NCBI GenBank assembly: GCA_018401055.1
Contig: JAGYLB010000108.1
Location: 1-64,000, forward strand
Reading direction: 5' to 3'
From: Roseicyclus sp.
GTDB taxonomy: Bacteria; Pseudomonadota; Alphaproteobacteria; Rhodobacterales; Rhodobacteraceae
Length of the DNA: 64,000 bases
Position 1 is the stretch's first letter. Every line of letters starts with the position of its first letter. Of this stretch, positions 39,269-48,580 are shown piece by piece. The notes below the pieces were generated by a model, which saw only the letters and a list, made by a program, of their open reading frames with translations, did no database searches and was not told where the DNA came from. A program made the translations under genes and the position numbers.

Positions 39269-40992
39269 GTGCCCGCCGACCTCTCCATGACCAACCGCCG
39301 CGCCCGCGCCCGGGGCGACATCGTCCTGGGCGAGGATTGGGACCGTCCGCACAGCTCGGTCGAGACCGAGCTGAAGGCTGCCCGCGCCCGGCGCGGCCTG
39401 ATCTCGCTCAACCGCTCGCCGCTGGCGCGCAAGATCATCATGTTCAACCTGCTGGCCATGGTCGTGCTGGTGGCGGGCGTGATGTATCTCAACCCGTTCC
39501 GCGACAGCCTCGTGGTGCAGCGCGAACGCGCACTGGCCGTCGAGGCGCAGCTGATCGCCGAGGTGCTGGAGGCGGCGCTGCCGACCGCAGCGCCCGCAGA
39601 CCTCACCGGGAATGACGGGCGCGACGTGGCCGAAATTCTAAGCCGTCTGAGCCTGTCGGACGGGGTCGATATCTTCATCTACGCCCTGCCCGGTACACTG
39701 GTGACCTCGACGGACGAAATCGCCCGGAGTCCGGCGCGACCCGTGCGCGGGCTGGAAAATCGGCGGCAGGACACGTTGTTGATCACGGATTTCCTGAACT
39801 CCGTCTGGTCGGGCCTGTCGGGTCTTCTGACGGGCGGACAGCAAAGCGTGCCCGCGCGCACCGGCCGGGACCTTGCACAATCGCTCGTCGGACCGGCCAG
39901 CGCCGGGGTCACCGTTCTGAGCCGCGCACCGATGCCTCGGGCACGCTTTATGCCGCCGCCACGCCGGTGTTCGGGGCGGAAGGTCAGATCGGCATCGTGG
40001 TGGTCACGACCGCGGCAGGCGAGATTGACCAGTTGGTGCGGGTCGAGCGCGAGCAATTGTTGCAGATGTTCGTCGTGGCTCTGCTGGTGTCGATCGGGCT
40101 CAGCCTCGTGCTGGCCTCGACCATCGCGCATCCTCTGGCCGATCTGGCGGCCGCGGCCGAACTGGGCCGGGACAAGAACGCCCGCAAGATGAGCCCGACG
40201 CGTGTGCGCATCCCCGACCTGACCGGCCGCCCCGATGAGATCGGGCGGCTGTCGGGCGCGCTGCGCGGCATGGTCGGCGCGCTCTATGACCGGATCGACG
40301 CCAACGAACAATTCGCCGCCGACGTGAGCCACGAGATCAAGAACCCGCTGGCCAGCCTGCGCTCGGCCGTGGGAACGATGCGCGTCGCCCGCACCGAGGA
40401 TCAGCGCAACCGCCTGCTCGAAGTCATCGAACATGACGTGCAGCGGCTAGACCGTCTGGTGTCCGACATCTCGAACGCGTCCCGGCTCGACAGTGAACTG
40501 GTCAAGGAGGAGGAGGAGGATTTCGACCTCGTCCGAACGCTGCAGAACCTGTCGCACTACCACGGCGAAGAAGCGTCGCGCAAAGGTGTCGATTTCGTCA
40601 CCGACCTGCCGCCGGAACCGATCCTCATCTCGGGGCTGGAGGGGCGTCTGGCGCAGGTCTTCGTCAACCTGCTGTCCAACGCGATATCCTTTTGTGATGA
40701 GGGTGACGCCGTGCGCCTCTGGGCGCGGCGGCGCGAGAACCGGGTGTTGATCGTGGTCGAAGACACCGGCCCCGGCATTCCCGAAGAGGCGCTGACCAAG
40801 GTCTTCAACCGCTTCTATTCCGAACGTCCGGTGCAGCAGTTCGGCAACCATTCGGGCCTTGGCCTCGCGATCTCCAAGCAGATCGTCGAGGCGCATGGCG
40901 GCGTGATCTGGGCCGAGAACATCCGCCCGACCGCCGCCGATGCCACCTCGACGCCATTGGGCGCGCGGTTCGTCGTCGGCCTGCCGATCTGA
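39269..40992 (+). CDS. chvG: Sensor histidine kinase ChvG, one frame break
   Basis: About 574 residues. First membrane span IIMFNLLAMVVLVAGVMYL near 56-74, periplasmic sensor to about 255, second span MFVVALLVSIGLSLVLAST, HAMP linker, then HisKA with the phospho-His in AADVSHEIKNPLASLR and ATPase boxes NLLSNAISF, DTGPGIP and GLGLAISKQIVEAHGG. Frame breaks near 39928, within the sensor domain, where one base restores TDASGTLYAAATPVFGAEG. Start GTG 39269 with AAGG upstream; ATG at 39287 is an alternative. hprK follows directly. Confidence 0.92.
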
Positions 40993-41000
40993 CGCCTGTG

Positions 41001-41483
41001 ATGACCGCCGCCACCCCTGAGCCCGAGCCGATCACCCGTTGGGCGGCCGGAACCAAGGGGCGTGCGATCTGGGTCAACGGCACCGGCGTGGCGGTTGGAG
41101 ATCAGGGCATCTTGATCCTTGGCGCGCCTGGATCGGGCAAATCGGGCCTCGCTCTGACGTTGCTGACGATGGAGGCAGAGCTGATCGCCGATGATGGGCT
41201 CTGGCTGGATCACGTCGACGGCCCGCCCCGGATATCACGCCCAGCACAATCCCCCGACCTTATCGAGGCGCGCGGCATCGGACTGATCCGAGCGGGCGCG
41301 ACACGCCCTTCGGCGCCTTTGGCTTTCGTCGTCGACATGGACCGGACCGAGCCCGAGCGGCTGCCGCCGCGACGCTTGGTCGCGATCGGGAACGCGCTGT
41401 GCCCGTTGATCCTGGGCGCGGGACACAACACCCTTGGGCCAGCCCTTTTCCTAATGGCGCGGCATGGTCGCGCCGAGGTCTGA
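41001..41483 (+). CDS. hprK: HPr kinase/phosphorylase, short alphaproteobacterial form
   Basis: About 160 residues, only the catalytic C-terminal domain, as is normal in alphaproteobacteria. Walker A LILGAPGSGKSGLAL, the ELIADDGLWLD acidic segment, and the RPSAPLAFVVDM stretch. It phosphorylates a serine of HPr (Ser50 of the HPr encoded at 42825). The C-terminal signature loop of longer HprK is only partly recognisable. ATG at 41001; the GTG just before (40998) is possible. Confidence 0.88.
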   Translation: MTAATPEPEPITRWAAGTKGRAIWVNGTGVAVGDQGILILGAPGSGKSGLALTLLTMEAELIADDGLWLDHVDGPPRISRPAQSPDLIEARGIGLIRAGATRPSAPLAFVVDMDRTEPERLPPRRLVAIGNALCPLILGAGHNTLGPALFLMARHGRAEV

Positions 41484-41498
41484 CCGCCCCGGAGGCCC

Positions 41499-42434
41499 AT
41501 GCCCACCGAAACCAGCCCAGATCCGGGCGCGCCTGCCCGTGTGATCTTTGTCACCGGCCCCTCGGGTGCGGGGCGGTCTACGGCCATCCACGCGCTGGAG
41601 GATTTGGGGTTCGAGGCGATCGACAACATGCCGCTCGGCCTGTTGCCGCGCCTGCTGGAAGGGATGCCGCCCGACCGGCCGATGGCACTGGGGATTGATG
41701 CGCGCAATAGGGATTTTTCCGCCGCGGGGCTGGTCGCGGCCCATGACAGATTGGCGGCATCCCCGTGCTATGCGCCCGATCTACTCTATCTGGATTGTGC
41801 CGCCGACGTCCTGCAACGGCGCTATTCCGAGACCCGGCGGCGTCATCCGCTGGCGCCCGAGGCCGATCCGGTGCAGGGCATCACACAGGAATTGTCGCTG
41901 CTCGGCCCGGTTCGCGCCCATGCCAGCGTGCTGATCGACACCTCGGCCCTGACGCCGCACGACCTGAAGGCCGAGATGACGCGCCTCTTCGCCCCGACGG
42001 GCGCCGGACGGCTGGCTGTAACCGTAACCTCCTTTTCCTACCGGCGGGGCCTGCCTACGGGCGCGGATCTGGTGTTTGACTGTCGCTTCCTGCGCAATCC
42101 GCACTGGGACAGCACGCTGCGGCAAGAAGATGGGCGCGCGCAGACGGTGCAGGACTATATCGCCTCCGACCCGCGATTTCCGGCCTTCCGGGATCAGGTG
42201 ATCGCGATGGCCGACCTGCTTTTGCCTGCCTTCGAGGCCGAGGGCAAAAGCCATCTCACGATCGCCTTCGGATGTACCGGCGGGCAACACCGGTCGGTCG
42301 CGATGACCGAAATCCTGTCTGCGCACCTTGCGGAAGCGGGCCTGGCTGTGTCTAAAAGGCACAGGGAAGTGGAACAGCGACGCGCAGCCGGGACGAGCGC
42401 GGAGCCCGTAGGTCCAGAGGCGACAGGAACGTGA
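41499..42434 (+). CDS. rapZ: RNase adapter/nucleotide-binding protein RapZ
   Basis: 311 residues. Walker A FVTGPSGAGRSTAIHALED, the DARNRDF motif, and the C-terminal signature FGCTGGQHRSVAMTEIL. In gammaproteobacteria RapZ guides RNase E to GlmZ; in alphaproteobacteria the role is not established but it always clusters with hprK and PTS genes. A basic, Arg-rich tail (KRHREVEQRR) could bind RNA. Ends overlapping the EIIA start by 4 bases. Confidence 0.92.
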   Translation: MPTETSPDPGAPARVIFVTGPSGAGRSTAIHALEDLGFEAIDNMPLGLLPRLLEGMPPDRPMALGIDARNRDFSAAGLVAAHDRLAASPCYAPDLLYLDCAADVLQRRYSETRRRHPLAPEADPVQGITQELSLLGPVRAHASVLIDTSALTPHDLKAEMTRLFAPTGAGRLAVTVTSFSYRRGLPTGADLVFDCRFLRNPHWDSTLRQEDGRAQTVQDYIASDPRFPAFRDQVIAMADLLLPAFEAEGKSHLTIAFGCTGGQHRSVAMTEILSAHLAEAGLAVSKRHREVEQRRAAGTSAEPVGPEATGT

Positions 42435-42820
42435 TCGGCATCGTGATCGTTGCCCATGGCGGGCTAGCCCCCGAGTTGAAGCGGGCGGCGGAGCATGTTG
42501 TCGGACCGCAACCCGCGATGATCGCCATTTCCGTCGGCCCCGAGGATGACCGCGCCGCCCGCACCCGCGAAATCTGCGATGCCGCCGATGCGGTTGATGA
42601 CGGATCGGGCGTCGTGGTGGTGACCGACATGTTCGGCGGCTCGCCTTCGAACCTGTCGCTGACCGCTTGCCGCCCGCGCAACCGCAAGATCCTGACCGGC
42701 GTGAACCTGCCCATGCTGATCAAACTGGCCAAGTCACGCGATCTGGACGTCGAAGAGGCCGTGGCCCGCGCCGCCGAGGCGGGGCGGCGCTACATCAACA
42801 GTTTTGACGGAGGCCCGTGA
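42431..42820 (+). CDS. PTS system mannose-type EIIA component
   Basis: 129 residues. Phosphoacceptor His9 in IGIVIVAHGGLAPEL, then VVVVTDMFGGSPSNLS and TGVNLPMLIKLA, all typical of the mannose-family EIIA domain. No sugar permease (EIIB/C/D) genes are nearby, so it is a regulatory phosphorelay member. GTG start coupled to rapZ. Confidence 0.93.
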   Translation: MIGIVIVAHGGLAPELKRAAEHVVGPQPAMIAISVGPEDDRAARTREICDAADAVDDGSGVVVVTDMFGGSPSNLSLTACRPRNRKILTGVNLPMLIKLAKSRDLDVEEAVARAAEAGRRYINSFDGGP

Positions 42821-42824
42821 ACCC

Positions 42825-43106
42825 ATGTCCGACCGGTCCGAGATCCGCCATCTGGACATCGTCAATATCAAGGGTCTGCATGCCCGCGCCTCGGCCCGTT
42901 TCGTCGAGGTGGTGGAGGCACATGACGCAACGGCAACCGTCCGCCGGGATGGGCTGAGCGCCGCTGGCGACTCGATCATGGGGCTTTTGATGTTGGCAGC
43001 TTCCATGGGAACCTCTATTGAAGTCGAAACCTCCGGCCCGGAGGCGACGATGCTAGCCGATGCGCTTGCGGCCCTTGTGGCCGAGCGTTTCGGCGAAGGC
43101 AGCTGA
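42825..43106 (+). CDS. Phosphocarrier protein HPr
   Basis: 93 residues. EI-dependent phosphoacceptor His19 in KGLHARASARFVEVV and the HprK-dependent Ser50 in GDSIMGLLML are both present, so it can be phosphorylated on two sites. GGAGG lies 11 bases before ATG 42825. The EI (ptsP-type) gene is not in the window. Confidence 0.94.
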   Translation: MSDRSEIRHLDIVNIKGLHARASARFVEVVEAHDATATVRRDGLSAAGDSIMGLLMLAASMGTSIEVETSGPEATMLADALAALVAERFGEGS

Positions 43107-43149
43107 CCCGGGGCAAGCGACGGCAACCGACCGGATGGGACGAGGGCGC

Positions 43150-44049
43150 GTGACCGATACGAGTTCCCGCAATATCTCTGCGCCGCGACCGGCGCTGCGA
43201 CCGGGGCCCGATCGGGTCTATGACCGGCGTAGTTTGACCTATGCCAACAGTTTCGACAGTTTCTGGACCCGTCAGGCGATAAAGGCGATCGAATGGGCCA
43301 CCGGCAAGCTGACCATCATCCGCCGCGTCCGCCAGTTCGAGAAACTGGGCGAGGTGACGGGGCAGGCGTTCTGGCCGGCCACGATGAAGGTCATGGGGAT
43401 CGACCTTCAGACCCCGCAGCACCAGCTTGAGCGCATTCCGACCGAGGGGCCGGTGGTCTTCGTGGCGAACCATCCGCACGGGCTTGTCGACGGGATGATC
43501 CTGGCCGATCTGATCGGGCGCAGGCGACCTGATTACCGGATCCTTACCCGGGCGCTGTTGACCGGGCTTGATGAAAGCGCGTCGGGCTACATGATCCCTG
43601 TGCCCTTCCCGCATGAACCCGAAGCGCAGGAAAAGATGCTGCAGATGCGGGCCAACGCAATGGCGCATCTGGACCAGAAGGGGTTGATCGCGCTGTTCCC
43701 ATCGGGCGCCGTGGCTGTCGCCGACACGATGTTCGGCCCGGCCATCGAGGGGGAGTGGAACGTTTTTACCGCCAAGATGATCCGCAAATCGGGGGCGACC
43801 ATCGTGCCGTGTTTCTTCACCGGGTCGAATTCGCGCTGGTATCAGATGGCCAACCGCATCTCGCCGATCTTGCGGCAGGGCCTGTTGATCCACGAGGTGG
43901 TGCACAGTTTCGACAAGCCGCAAGCGCCCATCATCGGCAACCCGATCACGCCCGACCAGTGGCAAGACCGGATCGAGCGGCCGCGTGATTTCATGGCATG
44001 GCTGCGGGCGCACGCCCTGTCGCTGAAAGACGACCCCGATCAGCTGTAA
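43150..44049 (+). CDS. Lysophospholipid acyltransferase-family protein
   Basis: About 299 residues. Acyltransferase motifs NHPHGLVDGMILADL (variant of the HX4D block), then IALFPSGAVAVADT, corresponding to the FPEG motif, and IVPCFFTGSNSRWY. N-terminal part is positively charged with an amphipathic segment rather than a clear span. Start GTG 43150 with GACGAGGG upstream; ATG 43135 is the alternative. It directly follows HPr. Probably acts on membrane lipids such as lyso-ornithine lipid or lysophosphatidate; which is not visible. Confidence 0.75.
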   Translation: MTDTSSRNISAPRPALRPGPDRVYDRRSLTYANSFDSFWTRQAIKAIEWATGKLTIIRRVRQFEKLGEVTGQAFWPATMKVMGIDLQTPQHQLERIPTEGPVVFVANHPHGLVDGMILADLIGRRRPDYRILTRALLTGLDESASGYMIPVPFPHEPEAQEKMLQMRANAMAHLDQKGLIALFPSGAVAVADTMFGPAIEGEWNVFTAKMIRKSGATIVPCFFTGSNSRWYQMANRISPILRQGLLIHEVVHSFDKPQAPIIGNPITPDQWQDRIERPRDFMAWLRAHALSLKDDPDQL

Positions 44050-44070
44050 CCTCAGGGGTGACAGCGCGCC

Positions 44071-44949
44071 TCAGCGCGTCGGCACCGGATCACCCTCGCC
44101 CCGGTAATCATAGAAGCCGCGCTGGGTCTTGCGCCCCAGCCACCCGGCCTCGACATATTTCGTCAGCAGCGGACAGGGGCGGTATTTGGTGTCGGCCAGC
44201 CCGTCATGCAGCACATTCATGATCGCAAGGCAGGTGTCGAGCCCGATGAAATCGGCCAATTCCAGCGGCCCCATGGGGTGATTGGTGCCCAGCTTCATCG
44301 CCATGTCGATGGAGGTGACGTTTCCGACCCCTTCGTAAAGCGTATAGACCGCCTCGTTGATCATCGGCATCAAGATGCGGTTCACGATGAAGGCGGGAAA
44401 ATCCTCGGCAGTGGCCGCCGTCTTGCCCAGCCGGTCGACGACGGATTTGCAGGCCTTGAACGTCTCTTCATCCGTGGCAATGCCGCGGATCAGTTCCACC
44501 AGTTGCATCACCGGCACGGGGTTCATGAAGTGGAAGCCCATGAATTTCTCGGGCCGGTCGGTGCGCGAGGCCAGCCGCGTGATCGAGATCGACGACGTGT
44601 TGGAGGTCAGGATCGTGGTCGGTTTGATATGCGGCAGCAAGTCCTCGAAAATCGCCTGCTTGACCGTCTCGCGCTCGGTCGCGGCCTCGATGATCAGATC
44701 GCTCTGGCCTACCTCGGCCAAGGTCGTGGTGGTGCGGATGCGGGCCATGGCGGCCGCCATCTCGGTCTCGGTTACCTTGCCACGGCTGACCTGACGGGCG
44801 ATGTTTCGGTCGATCAGGGCGACGGCATTGGCCAGAGCATCCGCGCTGATATCGGTCATCACCACGTCATAGCCCGCCAGAGCGCAGACATGAGCGATGC
44901 CATTGCCCATCTGGCCCGCACCAACCACGCCGATCGAAGAAATCTCCAT
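44071..44949 (-). CDS. hbd: 3-hydroxybutyryl-CoA dehydrogenase
   Basis: NAD(P)-dependent oxidation of 3-hydroxyacyl-CoA. 292 residues. Rossmann loop VGAGQMGNGIAHVCALAG at 9-26, catalytic His in GFHFMNPVPVMQLVE, and the C-terminal helical domain with NHPMGPLELADFIGLDTCL. Single-domain length fits short-chain butanoate/crotonyl metabolism and the entry to the ethylmalonyl-CoA pathway. Convergent with the acyltransferase gene. Confidence 0.93.
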   Translation of the reverse strand: MEISSIGVVGAGQMGNGIAHVCALAGYDVVMTDISADALANAVALIDRNIARQVSRGKVTETEMAAAMARIRTTTTLAEVGQSDLIIEAATERETVKQAIFEDLLPHIKPTTILTSNTSSISITRLASRTDRPEKFMGFHFMNPVPVMQLVELIRGIATDEETFKACKSVVDRLGKTAATAEDFPAFIVNRILMPMINEAVYTLYEGVGNVTSIDMAMKLGTNHPMGPLELADFIGLDTCLAIMNVLHDGLADTKYRPCPLLTKYVEAGWLGRKTQRGFYDYRGEGDPVPTR

Positions 44950-45182
44950 ATCCGTCCCTCATGCCCTGCGCTTTGGGCGCCGCTGACCCTGATCGCCTGT
45001 TGCGCGCAGCATAGGCGCGAGCGGCGGGGCGAGACAACCCCTGCCCCGCCGCGGCGCAATGGCAGGCGGATCGGTCGAATTTTCCAGAAAGTATATGTGA
45101 ATTAATAGCTTAGCATTTCGGAAACACCTCTGCCGCAAGGTCGCCCTTGGGTGAGTCTTCTATTCTGCGGGAGAGAAGGGGA

Positions 45183-46001
45183 ATGAGTTTCGAACACAGG
45201 GGGCATTTGCCTCTCGATTACCATCCGGTGGTCTATCCGGGGTCCGTCCTGCGGTTCCGGGGGCCGGGGCACGCGCTGGATGCGCCTTATGTGCTGTGCC
45301 TTGGCGGGTCGGAGACATTCGGCCGGTTCATCCACGCGCCCTTTACGGCGCAGCTGGATGCGGCCCTGCCCTGCGACGTGGTCAACATGGGCGTGATGAA
45401 TGCGGGGCTGGACGTGCTGCTGTACGATGCCGCGATCCAAACGGCCCTGCGCGGCGCGCGGGCCGTGGTCTTGCAGATCACCGGAGCGCAGAACATGACG
45501 AACCGCTTCTATGCCGTGCATCCGCGCCGCAATGACCGGTTCATCAAGGCCACCACGATGTTGCGCACGCTCTATCGCGACGTGGATTTCACCGAGTTTC
45601 ATTTCACGCGCCATCTGCTGACACACCTGAGGGGGCTGTCGGTGGATCGGTTCGGCGTGGTCGAGGCGGAATTGCGCGAGGCTTGGGTGGCGCGGATGCT
45701 GGCTTTTCTCGACCGCGCCCCGGTGCCGGTGCATCTGCTGTGGTTGTCGCGCCGCCATCCCGACATGGGCCAGCCGGGGGTGCAGCTGGGCCATGACCCG
45801 CTGTTTGTCACCGCGGAGATGCTGGCGCAGGTGACTGGCCGGGCGGCGTCTTGCACCATCGCGGTTCCGCCCGTGCCGCAACATGCACCGGCGACACGGG
45901 GCATGTTCTTTGCCGCCCGTGAAGAGGCGGCGGCCCGCGTCGTGCCCGGGCCGGACGGTCACGATCTGGCCGCGCGGCAGTTGGCGGCCCTGCTGGCATG
46001 A
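45183..46001 (+). CDS. DUF6473-family protein
   Basis: About 272 residues. VLCLGGSETFGRFIHAPF near 38-55 resembles a GDSL/SGNH-type Gly-Ser loop, followed by VVNMGVMNAGLDVLL; but the catalytic triad is not clear. Such proteins occur near sulfotransferase-like genes in Rhodobacteraceae and are unassigned. I start at ATG 45183 with GGAGAGAAGGGG just before. An AT-rich stretch 45070-45110 upstream may carry the promoter. Confidence 0.7.
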   Translation: MSFEHRGHLPLDYHPVVYPGSVLRFRGPGHALDAPYVLCLGGSETFGRFIHAPFTAQLDAALPCDVVNMGVMNAGLDVLLYDAAIQTALRGARAVVLQITGAQNMTNRFYAVHPRRNDRFIKATTMLRTLYRDVDFTEFHFTRHLLTHLRGLSVDRFGVVEAELREAWVARMLAFLDRAPVPVHLLWLSRRHPDMGQPGVQLGHDPLFVTAEMLAQVTGRAASCTIAVPPVPQHAPATRGMFFAAREEAAARVVPGPDGHDLAARQLAALLA

Positions 46002-46003
46002 AA

Positions 46004-46029
46004 AAACCGCCCCTTTGCCGGGGCGGTTT
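46004..46029 (-). terminator. Intrinsic terminator downstream of etfA
   Basis: Stem AAACCGCCCC/GGGGCGGTTT (10 bases) with a 6-base loop, followed on the minus strand by a run of six T. It overlaps the bases right after the DUF6473 stop and can also stop that transcript. Confidence 0.85.
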
Positions 46030-46048
46030 CAAGGCAGGAGCGGGTTGC

Positions 46049-46976
46049 TTAGAGCTTGGAGGTCAGTTCCGGCACGGCCTCGAACAAGTCGGCGACAAGG
46101 CCGTAATCGGCGACCTGAAAGATCGGCGCCTCTTCGTCCTTGTTGATCGCGACGATGACCTTGCTGTCCTTCATGCCCGCAAGATGCTGGATCGCGCCGG
46201 AATGCCGACCGCGACGTAAAGATCGGGCGCCACGACCTTGCCGGTCTGACCCGACCTGCCAGTCGTTCGGCGCGTAGCCCGAATCGACCGCTGCGCGCGA
46301 TGCGCCGACCGCCGCGCCCAGCTTGTCGGCCAGCCCTTCGATCAACGCGAATTGCTCTTCGGAGCCGACACCGCGCCCGCCCGAGACGACGATGCCCGCG
46401 CTGGTCAGTTCCGGCCGGTCCGACGCCGCGACCTTGTCCTCGACCCAGGCCGAGAGGCCGGTGGCGGCGGCGGTGCCCAAAGCCTCGACCGGGGCGGAAT
46501 TGCCCTTGGCCGCAGCCTCGAAGCCCGCAGTGCGGATGGTCATGACCTTGGTCGCGTCGGTGGATTTGACGGTCTGGATCGCGTTACCCGCATAGATCGG
46601 CCGGTCGAAGGTTTCGGCGTCGATGACGGCCACCACCTCGGAAATCACCATGACATCGAGGAGCGCCGCCACACGTGGCAGCACATTCTTGGCGTCCGAG
46701 GTCGCGGGCGCGGCGATGTGGCTGTAGCCCTCCGCCATCGACACGATAAGGTCGGCGACCAGGTTCGGCCAGCATGTGGCAAAAGCCGTGATCGCCGGCA
46801 AAGATCACCTTGGACACGCCCGCCAGCGTCGCGGCCTCGGCGGCGGCGGCGTCGCCGCCCTGCCCCGCGACCAGCACATGCACCTCGCCAAGGCTGGAAA
46901 CTGCCGTCAGCGCTTTGGACACCGCATCGGTCGCCAGCTGGCCACCCGTCACATCCGCAAGAAGAAGAACCGCCAT
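46049..46976 (-). CDS. etfA: Electron transfer flavoprotein subunit alpha, frame broken
   Basis: Accepts electrons from acyl-CoA dehydrogenases with EtfB and passes them to ETF-quinone oxidoreductase. N-terminal part [15 protein letters not shown]-terminal FAD domain SAGIVVSGGRGVGSEEQF, and VVAINKDEEAPIFQVADYGLV. Frame breaks near 46780, after KVIFAGDHGF, and a compensating pair between about 46210 and 46255 that hides VVAPDLYVAVGISGAIQHL. About 308 residues. Start overlaps the etfB stop (TGATG). Confidence 0.92.
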
Positions 46977-47740
46977 CAGAGAACCCCCGCCTCATCCTTG
47001 AGTTTCGCTATCAGTTCGTCGACCGACCCCACCTTGACGCCAGCCTTGCGCGTGCCCGGCTCGACTGTCTTGACCACGCTCAGGCGCGGCGTGACATCGA
47101 CGCCGTAATCGGCGGCGGTCTTTTCATCGAGCGGCTTCTTCTTGGCCTTCATGATGTTGGGCAGGCGACGCATAGCGCGGCTCGTTCAGGCGCAGGTCCA
47201 CGGTGACGATCGCGGGCAATTGCACCTTGATCGTCTGCAACCCCCCGTCGACTTCGCGGGTGACGAGCGGCCGCACTGCCCTCGACCTCCAGCTTCGCTG
47301 GCGAAGGTCGCCTGCGACCAGCCCAGCAGGGCGGCCAGCATCTGGCCGGTCGCGTTCATGTCGTTGTCGATGGCCTGCTTGCCGCACAGCACAAGGCCGG
47401 GGTTTTCCTCGGCCACGACCGCTGCAAGGATCTTGGCCACCGCCAGCGGTTCGATGTCTTGCGTCACATCCTCGGCCGCAACGACCAGAATGGCGCGGTC
47501 GGCCCCCATGGCGAGCGCCGTGCGCAGGGTTTCTTGCGCCTGCTTTACGCCGATGGACACGGCCACGACCTCATCGGCCTTGCCGGCTTCCTTCAGGCGG
47601 ATCGCCTCTTCGACGGCGATTTCGTCGAAGGGATTCATCGACATCTTGACGTTGGCGAGATCGACACCGGACCCGTCCGCCTTGACGCGGACCTTCACGT
47701 TGTAGTCGATCACGCGTTTGACGGGCACAAGAACCTTCAT
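46976..47740 (-). CDS. etfB: Electron transfer flavoprotein subunit beta, frame broken twice
   Basis: AMP-binding partner of Etf[20 protein letters not shown] is the standard start; [29 protein letters not shown] signature is present as [13 protein letters not shown]; the C-terminus [16 protein letters not shown] is the ETF loop that recognises dehydrogenases. Breaks near 47285, where [14 protein letters not shown] is expected, and near 47165 before [10 protein letters not shown]. About 252 residues. GAGAGGAGAG precedes the ATG. Confidence 0.92.
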
Positions 47741-47856
47741 CGCGGTCTCTCCTCTCTCGGGCGCGGGGCGCCTCACGAACCTTTGGGCGAGAATTAGAGC
47801 CTTCGGACAGTCAAAGACAGGTCAAAATCGACGCGGGGAAGGCTGGCGACGCCGCG

Positions 47857-48513
47857 TCAGACCAAAATGGCGCGCGCCCAGACCTCGGCGGCGATGGCGG
47901 CGTAGCAGGCGAGCGAGCCCAGAAACACAAAGAGATGCCAGATCGTGTTGTGAAACGGCAGGCGTTCCCAGAGCAAAAAGGCGATGCCAGAGGAATAGAT
48001 CAACCCGCCCGCGACCAGCAGCCAGAAGCTCAAGGGGCTGAGGCCCGCGACCAGCGGCCCGCCCCAGACCGCCCCGGCCCATCCAAGTCCGAGGTAGAGC
48101 GGAATGGCAAGCCAGCCAAAGCGGCTGGTGAACAAGATGAGCGCCGCGCCGATGGCGGCCACGGTCCAGATGCCCGCGAGAAAACCGGCCTGACCGGCGG
48201 CAAGGGCGGCAAAGGGCGTGTAGGTGCCCGCGATCTTGAGATAGATGGCCGATTGATCCATCCGGCGCAGCCGGTCGACCCATGCAGGGCGCTGGATGAG
48301 GTTGTAGGCGGCCGATGCGCTCCACATCGCAAGACCAGTGACGAAATAGACCGATACAGCGGTGACAACGCCCGCCTCCCCGATCCAGAGCGCGGCCATG
48401 ATGATCAAAAGCGGGCCGCCGACCAAGGCCGCGCCGATCCCCGAGGCATGCACGATGGCATCCGAGATGTATTCCGCGCGGGTATAGGGCCTGCTTCCGG
48501 CGATATGGCTCAT
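47857..48513 (-). CDS. trhA: PAQR/hemolysin III-family membrane protein TrhA
   Basis: 218 residues, seven membrane segments. Family motifs EYISDAIVHASGIGAALV (His near 22), RMDQSAIYLKIAGTYTPF, and FHNTIWHLFVFLGS with the metal-binding His pair. Bacterial members regulate membrane fluidity. Intact. Confidence 0.85.
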   Translation of the reverse strand: MSHIAGSRPYTRAEYISDAIVHASGIGAALVGGPLLIIMAALWIGEAGVVTAVSVYFVTGLAMWSASAAYNLIQRPAWVDRLRRMDQSAIYLKIAGTYTPFAALAAGQAGFLAGIWTVAAIGAALILFTSRFGWLAIPLYLGLGWAGAVWGGPLVAGLSPLSFWLLVAGGLIYSSGIAFLLWERLPFHNTIWHLFVFLGSLACYAAIAAEVWARAILV

Positions 48514-48580
48514 GCGGCAAGGCTAGTCCCGATCGGGCCGCCGTCAAAGCGTGACGCGACGTGACGACCGCCACCATCTG

